This document shows positions 32,608 to 44,900 of a DNA stretch of 64,000 nucleotides, in pieces (position 1 is the stretch's first letter; each line of letters begins with the position of its first letter). A model generated the notes under the pieces. That model was not told the origin of the DNA. It saw nothing but the letters and a program-made list of their open reading frames with translations, and made no database searches. The position numbers were made by a program, and so were the translations under genes. Where the stretch lies: NCBI GenBank assembly GCA_003013855.2, contig ML058484.1:8729344-8793343 (forward strand), given 5' to 3'. Source of the DNA: Liriodendron chinense (lineage: Eukaryota; Streptophyta; Magnoliopsida; Magnoliales; Magnoliaceae).

Positions 32608-35353
32608 TTACTCATAATTCTCAAGTTTGGAATCCAAATTGGGAAAGTATCGAAGAAGCTTCATATTCGCTGTGACTCCGTCCAATAATGCATAGATCTC
32701 ATCAGATCTTGGATGCGATCTATCCTCCACAAGAAACTTATGAACAATGCCCCCTGATTCGATAAAACTGTAACCTGCTGCCTTCTTAATTTGGTTCCCT
32801 TTCATCTGCATCCTCACCTTTGCAACCCCATCCCACCGGTCTGATGCCGCATAAACATTCGAAAGAATCACGTAGTTTCCCGGATTCCATGGCTCGAGTG
32901 CAAAGAGGAACTCGGCTGCTCTTTCTGCCAGCTCAACATGGCCATAGAAACTGCAAGCTCCTAAAAGAGCCCCCCATACTACCGAATCTGGCCTCATGGG
33001 CATGCTTGTTATGAGAGCATAAGCTTCATCTAACTGTCCAGCCCGTCCCAAAAGATCAACCATGCATCCATAGTGTTCCAATTTAGGACTAAGGTAGAAC
33101 TCTTTTTCCAGAGATTCGAAAAATCGCCAACCATGGTTGACCAGGCCTCCATGAGTGCATGCCAACAGAACACCAACGAATGTGATATCATCGGGTTTAA
33201 TTCCACTTCCCTATAGTTGATAAAAAGAAATTGAAAAGATTAGTGAGCAGAAGGTCTCAGAGGGAAGAAGTATAAACATGTTAAAACATAAGAAATAGCA
33301 TAAGAGATTAAAGGGAAATCTAATTTGCCAAGTACAGTGCACTCAATTCTTTACTGGAAGCTATTTGATACATTAGCAGAGCATGATGACCATGTGCTTG
33401 CATTCAACAGAACTGTCCAAGCAGCGGACATGTAAAACTTAAATCAAACCATCAAAATAGTGAACTTTACTGGAAGCTATTTGATACATTATCAGAGCAT
33501 GACGACCATGTGCTTGCATTCAACAGAACTGTCCAAGCAGCAGACATGTAAAACTTAAATCAAACCATCAAAATCATGAACTTTACTGGAAGCTATTTGA
33601 TACATTATCAGAGCATGACGACCATGTGCTTGCATTCAACAGAACTGTCCAAGCAGCGGACATGTAAAACTTAAATCAAACCATCAAAATCGTCGACCCC
33701 ACCATAGATTGGTCATCAACTGAAACTCAGATTGACTAAATGACTAACCTCTCATTCGTGGACATTTGTTTGTTGAATTCAGAATGTTCGGATATTTTTA
33801 TTTGAACTGTCCAATATACGTCACCAATCAGCCAGTTAAGAGATTGGTTCATTGTAATTTTTGGTTCGTCGTGTATCTAAAGTTGGGTCAATGCCTTAGA
33901 TGGTTTAATTTGAATTATAAGTTACAAGTATGCAACATGTGCAATTTCTGAGTGCATTCATGTGAATTATCCCACTCCGCTAGGGCATCAAATTTTCTCC
34001 ATTTCTTAATCTGATGTACTGCATTCAAATTGGATGTGTGGCATCACAGGTCCTTGATCCGGACCATTTATCGGATGCCTACGATGTGAATAGATGAACG
34101 TTTGCAAATTGCACGGATTGGAAATCCAACTAGCGAACTCTTCCCATTCAATGCAGACCTGTTGTCAATGTTCTAATTTACTGTGTTTTTGTATGTCATG
34201 GGCCCAACAAGTAAGATCAACCAATGTGAAAGATTTTTCTACCGTGTCCTATCCACTGTGCAGCCCACATGACATGCTGACTGGAGCATGTACAGTTGTG
34301 TTAAGTGGCCAATTTGAGTGTTCTGAGGTGAGTTTTCTCAACAAAATCCCCTATCCATCCAGCATGTATTAAAAAATATGAGAAGACTGATATAAGAAAT
34401 TGACAAAACAGACTCACTCTCATTTCATGGAAAAGCTCCAAACCCTCCTTCCATCTCCCATGAATAGCCAAGCCCATGATCATGGAATTCCAAGAACACA
34501 GATTCCTCCCCTTGCCCATCTCTTCAAACATACGCTGCGCCTGTTCAATCCTCCCGCACTTGGCGTACATCTCAACCAAAGCATTTGCCACAAACACATT
34601 CCTCAAGAATCCATTCTCCCTTGCATATCTATCGATCCTCTCCCCCAAATCCAATGCCCCAAGCTTCGCACAAGCTGGAAGGACACTCGCCAGCGTCACT
34701 TCATTTGGCCGCACCCCACCCTCCCTTTCCATCCTCAAAAACACCTCCATCGCTTCCTCAAACCTCCCATTCTGACAGTACCCAGAAACCATCGCCGTCC
34801 AAGAAACCACGTTCCTCCCAGGCATCCTCTCAAAAAGCTCATTCGCCTCCGTCAGCGCCCCCCACTTAGCATAACCCGCTACAATTGAGTTCCAAGCAGG
34901 CAAGTCCCTTTCAGGCATTTCGTCGAACACCCTACGTGCATTCTCAAGAACCCCAGATTTCGCGTACATATCGACCAACGAAGTGAAGACGAATGCGTCG
35001 AATCGAAAACCCATCTTGAGGAAGAGGGAGTGGATCGTTCGGCCGTGCTTGGGCGACGACGGGAGGGAAGCGCAGGCAGTGAAAAGGAAGGTGAAGGAGT
35101 AGGTGTTTGGGGGTGTGGAGGGGTGGGAAAGCATCTGAGAGAAGAGGGAGAGGCATTGGTAGGGAAGAGCGTGGGAGGCGTAAGCTTGTAGGAGCTTGTT
35201 GTAGAGGAATGTGGTTGGGCAAAGGAGCTGATGATCGAAGAGAGCGCGTGCGTATGAGATGTTTGATAGAGAGAGAAGTTTCACGATGAGGTATTTGGTG
35301 TGGTCGATGCCGTTGCGGAGGGTGTGAGCGTGGATTTCCTTCAGCTGCTTCAT
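32608..35353 (-). CDS. PLS-class pentatricopeptide repeat protein (At5g08510-like), two exons, 512 residues
   Basis: Exons are 35353-34418 (starting MKQLKEIHAHTLRNGIDHTK) and 33210-32608 (ending SKLENYE). They are joined across a GT-AG intron of 1207 bp in phase 0, giving EMR-GSGIKPDD. PPR proteins bind organellar RNA; PLS members with E-type tails usually act in RNA editing or processing in mitochondria or plastids. Visible repeats include DMYAKSGVLENARRVFDEMP, AGYAKWGALTEANELFERMP and EMYAKCGRIEQAQRMFEEM. The second exon carries MVDLLGRAGQLDEAYALI, LGACSFYGHVELAE and an E/E+ tail (GYSFIESGGIVHKFLVED). No DYW domain is present. Length and sequence resemble Arabidopsis At5g08510 (about 511 residues, recalled). 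The intron contains a three-copy 116-bp repeat. No clear targeting peptide was identified. Confidence 0.93.
33349..33696. repeat. Three-copy 116-bp tandem repeat in the PPR intron
   Basis: The unit begins ctttactggaagctatttga at 33349, 33465 and 33581, with only a few differences between copies. The array ends near 33696. High similarity suggests recent expansion. It lies wholly inside the intron. Confidence 0.95.
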
Positions 35354-35395
35354 AAGAAAACCTCTGTTTTCTCTTTACTTGTCCGCCGTTCTATT

Positions 35396-35870
35396 AGAGG
35401 AAGCGGATTGCGTACTTAGCAAACAATGTGGGGCCCACTATATACACACACCGTCCATCCGTTTTAACAGCTCATTTTAGAACATGAACCCAAAATTGAA
35501 GTATTTCCAAAGCTTAAGTGGACCACACCACATGAAACAGTGGGCCACAGAAGTTTTGGATCAGACTGGTATATGTGTCTTCATGAGGATGACAAATAAA
35601 CATCTTGGATCAAACTGGTATTTGTGTCTTCCCTTCATGAGCAGGTTGGATGACAAATAAACATCACTGTGGGCTCAGGAAGTTTCAAAGGCGGATGTCA
35701 TTATCCCACTGTTTCCTGTGGTGTGGTCCACTTGAGCTTTGGATATGCTTGAATTTATTATGCACTAAAATGAGCTGGAAAAAACGGATTGACCGCGTGG
35801 ACAAGGCACATACATCTAAAGTCGCCCCCACAGAGTTTGCTGAGTAAACTCAACGCTACTAGGACGCGAA
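35396..35870. repeat. Foldback element with GCGGATTGCGTACT-type ends, 5' of the PPR gene
   Basis: The left end is aagcggattgcgtacttagc followed by aatgtggggcccac. The right side carries cccccacagagtttgctgag and ends near gacgcgaattgc. The arms also share agtggaccacaccacatgaa and tgtggtgtggtccacttgag. It begins about 40 bp upstream of the PPR start codon, so it may overlap the promoter. Confidence 0.65.
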
Positions 35871-35904
35871 TTGCTCGTGCCCCAGCCCTCAATAGTTGAT
35901 GTAG

Positions 35905-36350
35905 GCGGAAGCTCTGTGGGGCCACAATGTACGAGAAATCCACTCCATCCATCAGTTCGGGAGTTCACAAAGATGGGAAAGATCTGGGCCACACAACAGA
36001 AAACTGTGGGGATGGAAACAGTCACCAATCACCATTGAAACCTTCGCGGAGTCATAGAAGTGTTGGATCAGGATAATCTTTGGGGTTTCAGTTCATCCTA
36101 GTTGTAATAACCTCATGATCGGTTTGGATGGGATATGAAAAAGGTTTCAACGGTAGGCATTTGCATCCTTACTGTTTCCCGTCGTGTGGCCCACTTGAGT
36201 TTTGGATCTCCCTTTCGGGCTCCTGGCTTAATATGAGCTTGTGAAACTGATTGACGGATTAGATTTCTCAGACATTGCAGAGGGCCCATAAACCTTCCGC
36301 CCATAGGAACGTCCCGATTGGCAGGGGCCACAGCCATTCACATCCACTTG
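35905..36350. repeat. Foldback-type element
   Basis: The left arm is gctctgtggggccacaatgt with gagaaatccactccatccat. The right arm is gattagatttctcagacatt with gagggcccataaacc. The inner segment aaactgtggggatggaaac faces a Ctgtttcccgtcgtgtggcc-like partner. Termini are not sharply defined. Confidence 0.5.
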
Positions 36351-36374
36351 TGGATTCAGTCACCTCTCTGTGAG

Positions 36375-36660
36375 ATCATGACCGTGGGCCCACCTTGATG
36401 GATATGTTGTATATCCACGCCATCCATCATTTTTTCCAGCTCGTTTTAGGACGTGGGCCCAAAACTGAAGCGGATCCAAATCTCAGGTGGACTACACTAT
36501 AGGAAACAGTAGTGATTAAATGCCTACCATTAAAATCTTTGTAGAGCTCACCATAGTATTTATTTTACATCCAACCCGTTGATAAGATAAGATAAAAAAG
36601 ACATGCTTTATCCAAACTTTTGTGGCTTACAAGAAGTGTTTAATGGTGAGTGATGGGGTT
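36375..36660. repeat. Truncated foldback-type element (one arm)
   Basis: One full arm is visible: cgtgggcccaccttgatgga, cacgccatccatcattttt, ctcaggtggactacactata. The element stops soon after the central loop region (gtttaatggtgagtg), so the second arm seems missing. Confidence 0.45.
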
Positions 36661-36939
36661 TTCCTCCTCAAGAGCTAAGGAGAGATGGTGTAGCCCGGAA
36701 TCATTGGGGCTGGCCATTTAGAGTTGGGCGATTGAAATTCATCCAGAAGAAGCAGTTTGTCTTTGAATAGATTCGGAAATGATCGGGTGACCAACTATAG
36801 GTCATCAGGCACCTAAAATTTGAGAGATTTTCTCTAAGGGCCTTGTTTAAAATGATGTATTTCATGAGATTTGTAATGTATATTACCTTTTTCTGATTTA
36901 TTATTTACCAAAGGTACTTGAAAGCGGTACGAGAGTAAC

Positions 36940-37260
36940 TTTTGATACACAAAATGAGATCGAACTTTGTGGGTCTCACCATGATGTACATGTTTTATCC
37001 ACGCCGTCCATTCATTTGGCCATATCATTTTAGGGCATTCCTCCAAAAATGACATGGACCCAAAACTCAAGTGGACCACATCATAGGAATAACATTTAAA
37101 TGGTCAGCATTCAATTTTTATTGTTTTCTAGTGTGGTCCACTCGAGCTTTAAATCTACCTAATTTTTGGGCCTTCACCCTAAAATGATTTCTACCAATGA
37201 ATGGATGGCATGGATAAAACACATATTTCATGATGGGGCCCACTAAGTTTTGGCCTCGAA
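36940..37260. repeat. Short foldback-type element
   Basis: The left arm is ctttgtgggtctcaccatga with gttttatccacgccgtccat. The right arm is atggataaaacacatatttc with atgatggggcccactaag. The loop is short, so the element is about 320 bp. Confidence 0.6.
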
Positions 37261-37984
37261 ATCTGTGTTATGTGATGGCATTGAGTCCTTCTCACTTTCA
37301 AACATGGTAGTGTATGCATTTATTTGTGATGTGAGGGAAAATACATGTAAATACATGAAATTACAACATTTCAAACTGGCTCTAAAACTCACTAGATAGA
37401 TTTTGAATCTGTTGGCCGCCTGACCAAGTTTTGTAGGACGCTCGATGGAGTTATATATGGGTTTCCAATTCAAGACCTAAGCATTTCAATAGAAGATTTG
37501 ATGGTATGCGGACTGTGATTTCACAGTTTTTTAATTTGGATATAACTCTTGCATAAGAGTTATATATTGGCTTCAAATTCAAGACTTAAGCATCCCAATA
37601 AAAAATTTACACGAAGCTAATTTAAGTATAACTCTTACATAAGAGTTATATATTGACTTTTAATTTGAGACCTAAGCATCCCAATTACACTAAGCTTGTT
37701 AAAATCTCATGTCATGTGGTTGACGATACCGATTATATCACACCCAAAAGGTTAACTCATTAGGTGGAGTGACCTCAAGATATATGAAGCTCCTTTCATC
37801 ATCAAACCTAGCCGATGTGGGACAAACCCAATAGTCAGTTCCTAATCGGCTTGGATACACAACACATACACATACAACACATTTTGTGAGGTCCCACCTG
37901 ATTGAATCTGTGACCTCGAACAGGAATTCTCCACCAGGTATCGATTACCAAGGGACGGACACAGTTTGGCTAGGGATCCCACCA

Positions 37985-38830
37985 CCAGTTAGCTAACTAG
38001 TGTCAAAACTCAGTTATCTTCACTGTGATGTATGTGTTTTATCTATGTCGTCCATTTATTTTGCCATTTTATTTTAGGGTATAAGCTCAAAAGTGAGGTA
38101 GATCCAGATCACAGGTGGACCACACCACATAAAATAGTAATGATCTAACGTCCACCATTAAAAACTTCCTAGTGCCCACTGTAATGTTTATTTGCCATCC
38201 AACCTGTCGGTAAAGTCACCCGGAACCAGAGAAAGGGAAAGCACAAATATCAGCCTGATCCAAAACTTGGGTGACCTCCAAAAAGGCTTTCAATAGTAAG
38301 CATTCTATCCCCACTGTTTCATGTGGTGTGGTCCACCCGTGATTTAGATTTGCTTCATTTTTTTACTCATGCCTTAAAATGAGATGGAAAAGTGGATGGA
38401 CGGCTTGGATAAACCACATACATCATGGTGAAGCCTATAGAGCACTGAAACCAGCAAGCTGGCTGGGGTGGGTCACTAGCCAAACCATGTCGTTTCGCTG
38501 GTGACCTAATACCAGCCAACTAGCTGGTGTCGAAGCTATGTTGACCCGCCATGATTTTTGTATTTATCCACACCGGCCATTCGTTTTATCAGCTTAATTT
38601 ACCCCATGAGCTAAAAAATGAGGCAAATCCAAATGTCAGGTTGCCCACATCATAGAAAACAGTGTTGATTGAACATCCGCCATTAAAAACTTCCTAGGAC
38701 CCACTGTAACATGAAAACAGTGTTGATTGAACAACCACCATTAAAAACTTCCTAGGACCCACTGTAACATTTATCTGCCATCCAACCTGTTGATAAGGTC
38801 ACACATACATGGATGAAGGGAAAACACGAA
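37985..38830. repeat. Two adjacent foldback-type elements
   Basis: A first copy (about 37985-38500) has ends with ccagttagctaactagtgtc and ccagcaagctggctgg. Its arms are cactgtgatgtatgtgtttt and accacatacatcatggtgaa. A second, partial copy (about 38510-38830) starts from accagccaactagctggtgt. Within it a segment of about 60 bp (acagtgttgattgaaca, cattaaaaacttcctagg) is duplicated. Confidence 0.55.
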
Positions 38831-39400
38831 TATAAATTATATCTTGGATTGGAGGATCCAGTCCAATTTTAGTCTTGTTTCGGTTGGGTGTGCAGCATTG
38901 TTGTGTTTCTCATCTTAACCGTTCAAATGGGCCACGAACCGAAGGCCTAGGATTGTTCCATCGCCAGTTTGTGCATGGAGAGCCCATGGTTCAAGGATCC
39001 CAACCATTGGTCTGAATGCAACCACACTGGGTGATGCACATAATATCTCCAACATTGGACAATTCAAACCCTTAGAAAATATCAACGGTCCAAAATAAGT
39101 AATCATAGATTGGATATTAAAAAAATTCAATCCCAAACAAATTTGGAGCATAATCTATGTATCAAAGGTCTGAACTTACCAAAATCCTTGTTGGCCACAC
39201 CACAGGATTTTCAAGATTTTACATGGTGCGGCCCGCTACATATTTAGATCAGGCTCACTTGATCCTGGTGAGTTACACTTGATGAATGGGTTTGATGAAA
39301 GATGGACTTATGTTGGAATCACATCCACGCAGGTCCCTGAGCTGTGATCTAGCTGATGTTTGGCTAGAGTCCAGTAGTGCATCTGATGGACAGTGGATTT
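38831..39400. other. Intergenic stretch, no gene seen
   Basis: Unassigned sequence between two foldback elements. It resembles other repeats only in short words, and nothing coding is supported. Confidence 0.35.
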
Positions 39401-39402
39401 TA

Positions 39403-39900
39403 CGCTTCAGTACTGGCGATGGAGCAGCGGCTGGTTACTGGTCGGTGCTGTGGACCCATCATGATGTATGTGTTCAATCCTCTCTGTCCATCCACTTTTC
39501 CAGAACATTTTGGGGGTATGAGCCCAAAAATGAGGCAGATCCAAATCTCAGGTGGACCACACCACAGGAAACAGTGGTAATTAAATGCCCACCATTAAAA
39601 AATTATTGGGAGCCATGAGAGTCTTCGATCAGGCAGATATTTGTTTTGTTTTTGTTTTTTTTCCCTTCATCCAGATCCATGTGACGTAATCAGCAGGTTG
39701 GATGGCAAATAAACATTTCAGTGGGCCCTAGATGATTACAGTTTTCCTATGGTGTGACCCACATGAGATTTGGATCTGCCTCATTTTTGGGATCGCGCCC
39801 TAAGTGGTCTGGAAAAATAGATGGACGGCATGATCCATAGATAAAAAAACATACATAATGGTGGAGCCCAAAGATTACCGACCAACCGCCACTTCATGGT
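39403..39900. repeat. Foldback element with GGCTGGTTACTGGTCGG-type ends
   Basis: The left end is gcggctggttactggtcggt, then gtggacccatcatgatgtat. The right end is the inverted aagattaccgaccaaccgcc, preceded by catacataatggtggagccc. Inner arms: aggtggaccacaccacagga against tcctatggtgtgacccacat. Confidence 0.65.
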
Positions 39901-40274
39901 ATCTCACCGAGATAAAGTGAAAGTACAAAAATGTTAGGTGGTCAGCACCATATGAACTTAAATTTTTGTCTCATGAAAGAGTAAAAAACAGAGCATCCTA
40001 GCCCAGTTAGGATACAGAGTAATGGCTCATATCACTTATGAGCTCTATGGATTAAGAAACTGTTGCAGGGAATGAGTTTTACATTAACTCTACAAATGTA
40101 GTTATTTAAAGATAATCAAGGAACCTCCCGTATTGCAAACAATCTAGTTTATCATAAGATAACCAAATATATTGTAGACTTCAAGGAGTTTCAACACAAG
40201 GTCTGGGATTTGAAATCCCACTATGTTGTGAGTGCTGGGGTGTGAGCACTCATGGGTGGGTGTTGGGTGCATTT

Positions 40275-40277
<3 letters not shown>

Positions 40278-40310
<33 letters not shown>
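40278..40310. repeat. (AT)n microsatellite
   Basis: About 33 bp of alternating A and T in an otherwise featureless stretch. Confidence 0.95.
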
Positions 40311-40315
<5 letters not shown>

Positions 40316-41830
40316 CAACTGTCATCTCATACGTGAGAAGATTTCCAGTCATGAAATTTGTACATCAAATGTTCGAATGATGTGTTCACCAAAGCTCTCA
40401 GGTCCAATCAGTCTACACATTTAACCCAGGCTAGGCGGTGACAGCATCTATGCTCCAATTTGATGTGTGTTAATGATTGTGGTGACATATAATATTCATA
40501 TGTCATATTATAGGATAGTGAGGGGTATTTTTAAATTTTTTACTTAATATATAAAGAAGACCAGAGGTGTGTAAGCCCAAAGTCTCTCTATATTCTCTCT
40601 TTTACATCTTTTTCTCTCTTTCCTGTTTCATTTCACTTGTACATAATTCCACATACCCAATACATGCATTACATCACATTAAACCAACTAAAATGTTAAA
40701 CTTCACGTTGCAAAGTTACAGTCCGAAAATCAGATTGGTCTAACAATCCTGGCCTCATATTCATGGACAGTTGATTGCTGACATAGAACCCTTTGGACAT
40801 TTTCATTTTAAGTATCTAATAAATATCCAATAATTGGATGTTCAAGCTGTGCATGTCCTCAAGTTGAGGATCCACTAATGCTATTTCAAACATTGTTTCA
40901 AGCATAGTAATTTAATAGCCAAGTCAAGGGAGCCTTTCTCCACTGTAAATACTGCGCGTAGGTATGGACATACCTATGCAATTAGTTTTTTTATGAACCC
41001 AAAAATTGGGTCATCAAGAAAGGGAATTTAACAAACATAGAAATGTATAACCAAAGGTCAGTCGGTTTGTTTGCCTGCCTTCTTCGTTACTTTGACAGTG
41101 TTGATAATCAGGCACTATGAAATTATCAGAGATTACACAAGTCAAATCAATCTCAAATTTGAAAAATAACTTATCTAATGTAACTCCCACAACAAAAACA
41201 GTTTTATCAAGTTAATATTATGCCACTTATCAGAGTATCAAACCTCACACTCTGCCAGAGCACAGAATAATACCCTTCTTCAACATTTAGTTCTCTCCTC
41301 AAGTCTTGCAAACTACTGCTTCTCTCAATGTGTTGCATGTGCCATATCCACTAGTAAAATGTATGTGAGTAGATTGTGTGCATTGTGCGTGCCCCCTCGG
41401 TGTGCATGGAGAGTCTACACACACATCTCGCACATATCCAACAATTGTTGCCTGGGAATCCCTGCATGCATTTCAACAGCTTCTGAAAAATTCAAATGTC
41501 TGGAAATGCGCATAGATCCTTTTTTTTAATAGGATAGTATGGGCTCAAACCCGATACCACAATGCTCCAACGTACTGTCTATCATTGAGGCACGGGCTGG
41601 CACCCTTGAAATGCTTATTGATTCCCACCATCTGTCCGTAAATAGTGGGGATAATGTGCACACCTAGTCCCCGTGTTCCCCAGGTGCATTGAACATGTGC
41701 TCATTAAATATTAACATTATTCAGCCTATCAGTTTCATTTTTCTTTCCAGCAAAATCTATAAGAAACAAGGAGATTATGGATACAAAACAATACCTGTTC
41801 TTGACCTTAGGAAAAAAAATATATATAGAG

Positions 41831-41833
<3 letters not shown>

Positions 41834-41874
<41 letters not shown>
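41834..41874. repeat. (GA)n microsatellite
   Basis: About 41 bp of GA on the plus strand, which is CT in the TPK transcript sense, just downstream of the TPK stop codon. Confidence 0.95.
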
Positions 41875-41876
<2 letters not shown>

Positions 41877-41923
41877 CAATTTCACCTATGAAGATGTCCA
41901 CGGTATTGAAAACAGTATGCACT

Positions 41924-44900
41924 TCAAGTCAGCCTTCGGATGGATATTGTCCACAGAAGATCTGAATCTGATCGAACAGTGATCTTCTCCTCATGTACAA
42001 TGTTGGATGTACTCATAAGACCACCAAATTTCATTGCAGTGTCCACTGAAATTTAATCAAATTACAAACATATCATTTCATTTGCAAGTATAAAGAATAG
42101 ATAGGGGCCTGCTCGATTCAGTACTTGATATTTAGGGTTATTTGCATCCATCTCCCATGTCTTATATCATTATACGACAATTGGATGTGCCTCTGCTATG
42201 TCACTTAGGGTCCATTTTGGCGTACTTCTGCAAAAGGGATTTTGAAACATGCTTTTTCGGTTGACTTGCCAAAGGCCAATCCAATTGGATTTCGTCAAGT
42301 TGGCCTTTTAGTGGCCGTTTAGCCAAGTGAGGGATCAAATAAGGGTTTGCTAAGCACAACCAAACACACAAAGCCAACAGCAGTTTGGCTCAAAATGGGG
42401 TTTAGGACTAAAATGCCCCTTCAAGGGTGCGTCCAAACAGGCCCTTACATATCATTACATGACAACTGGACATGCCTTCTGTCTTTCATCTTCGCAAATA
42501 CCTCCCCTCCGGCCTCCATGACACTCCATTAGGAGGCATTAGAGGCATCCATACCAAATGACCCAAAATACCCTCCATTGGGAAAATGAAGATATTAGAT
42601 AAAGAACATTGTGTGCCGTAATGGTCGTTATGGGGCTGTAAAGGCCATTATGTAAAGGTATTGGTGGCAACCGTTACATCTTGTGGGGTCGTAAAGGCCG
42701 TTATGGAAAAAACAACCCCTAAAGGCCATTACAGCCCCTGTAACGGCCTGTTACGCCCCCCATAAAGGCCATAATGGCCCCATAACTGTCCATCACAGAG
42801 CTAATAAAGGTTTTTCGTTTTTTTTTTTTTTCAATAAAAAAAGAGACCACGACGGCTGTTATGGCCCTATGTTACAACCCATATTATAAAGGTAACGGTG
42901 GTGGCTGTTACAGCCACCATTATTGTTATGGAGTACCTTGATAAAGAATATGCAACTAGCTGCATGTGGGGCCCAGCTTAGTGTATGTGTGGCATCCAAC
43001 TCGCCCAGCTGGGTCACTCCAGAAAACTTGGATGCCCAAAAAAACAGGCTGATCCAATCATCAGGTGGGCCTCACCTTAGATGGTTGGATCACCCTGCTT
43101 TTGGGGCGTCTCATTTTCATGGTGGGTGATCCAGTTGGATGGGTTGGACAGCATGCACACACCTCAGTGGGACCCACAAACGTCTACAACTAGTCAACTA
43201 TGTGATTGGAGTCAAACGGTCATTTCCTCAAAGAAAACAGTGCTTAATAGGCAGTGGTTTCTTGTCTGGGAGATATATAATGAATCTGTGAAAAAGAGGG
43301 AGGGGAAGTGTCTCAAATTGTTGTGTAACAAAGGGAGGTAAATGCAAATAACCCATAATTAAATTACAAGTATCAGTGTTCAAAGAGGATGATGAGTTCG
43401 AAACTTGCCAGTCTCCTTCACCTTTCGTTTTTTTAAATTGACTAGGTGAGTGACTCGGTTAGAACGACTTGGAGTTGCGTCGAGTCCACCAAGCCAGCGA
43501 GTCGACTTGAAGAGTCATGTTATTTCTGGACTGAGTCACACACTTCAAGCAAGTTCCCTAGTGGCTTGGCATGAAATCCCATTTGGTCAATCAGGCCAAG
43601 TTTCTAGTCGAGTCGCACAGCTTTACAATTATAGCTACACTATCTGATCACTCAGATGACCGTCAATGGGCAGTTACATTAAACCCAATGTGAGTGATTA
43701 TTTAGGATCATTCTTCTTAACAGCACAAAGAAAAGGATGTACATACTCAGAAACAATTTCATGCCATTCCATCAGAGTTTTGCTACTAATCCAACAAGTG
43801 CAGTCGGAAAATGTCATTGTTGTTTTGATGTATATGTTGTACTTACTAAGATCCCATTGCAGACCAGTGGTGGTGGTTCTTGCAGATGGCTCGCCCATGG
43901 GAATGAGGCCACAGTGCGGACCTTCTACAGAGGGCTGTATATGAATCTCATGATGGTGGGTTTTCGGAAGAAGCTGAATCAAGCAATCGTCGGAAAGAAG
44001 AACTATCCTGATGTTCGAAAACCGATAGAGAACATTTATGTTTCCAACCTCGTGATCAAACCTCCCACCAAGAGCTCCTGCAACAAGAATGCTCAACTGC
44101 AATCCTAAGCATGTATCAGTAAAAATGAGTAAATAAAAGAGTAGGAAGTCACAGTGGTACAGAAGGAATAAGATGCAATAAGGGCATGCTGTCATTCAAA
44201 TCTGCATTTTCCTTTCACTAACTAAAGGGGAAATATCTTGCATTGTATGATGACTATTTTGTCAAGACTCCAAGACTAAATAATTTGTATTTATCTATCC
44301 CCATCAACATGTCATGTGCATAGGACATCTGAGCTGTGAAAAGATGGGTAACACTGAGGATTACCTGCCATGAAAATCAGGCAGATCCATTCATTAGGTG
44401 GGTCACACCCAAATATTGATTCAGACAATCGGTTGTCCATTGATTTCAATGGTGTGGCCTGCCAGACAAGTGGACCAGCCAGATTCTTGGCCCGGGTCAT
44501 CTTCCCAGTGTGGCCTACCTTTTGAACAGATCAGACGTTCATGCAAGTGACACGTTGGCAGGAAAGATGGAGCTGACTGTGAAAGTTCACACATAGTGCC
44601 TGTATGGGATTGTTCCTAGACTTCCAAAGGGCATATGCTCCCTGTACCAAAAGGGCACCTATTCCCTTGGAAGTTGGAAGTCCAGAAAACGCGGCAAAAA
44701 TATTCCTATTTTGTTTTCATTTAAATTATTCATAATCATTGTCTATATTGCTGCAGGTATTGACCTAGGTCAACCGTAGCACGCAACCCACATGTAGGCA
44801 GCTAAGCCAGTTTCAAGTCAACCCCCAAAGGCCTGGACAGCTGCTTAGACCCTAGGCAGCCACCGACAGAGGCCAGATGGCCACCGTGGGGCTTACTTAC

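Larger units (their letters stand above)
39901..41923. other. Intergenic stretch 3' of the thiamin pyrophosphokinase gene
   Basis: No gene is recognised. It contains an (AT)n tract (40278-40310) and a (GA)n tract (41834-41874), the latter only about 50 bp beyond the stop codon of the TPK gene and so perhaps in its 3' untranslated region. Confidence 0.5.

Noticed and set aside
34400..34888. Plus-strand ORF of 162 residues, Pro/His-rich
   Set aside because: It is the exact antisense of PPR exon 1, whose minus-strand reading shows ordered PPR motifs.
43738..43846. Sequence just after TPK exon 5 considered as the last exon
   Set aside because: Its translation lacks the FGGL.STSN and SDSDLLWTI blocks, which are found in phase at 42045-41924.
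43698..44195. Single long minus-strand ORF taken as a whole gene
   Set aside because: Only 43847-44096 is TPK exon 5. The two ends of the ORF are intron read-through past clear splice signals.
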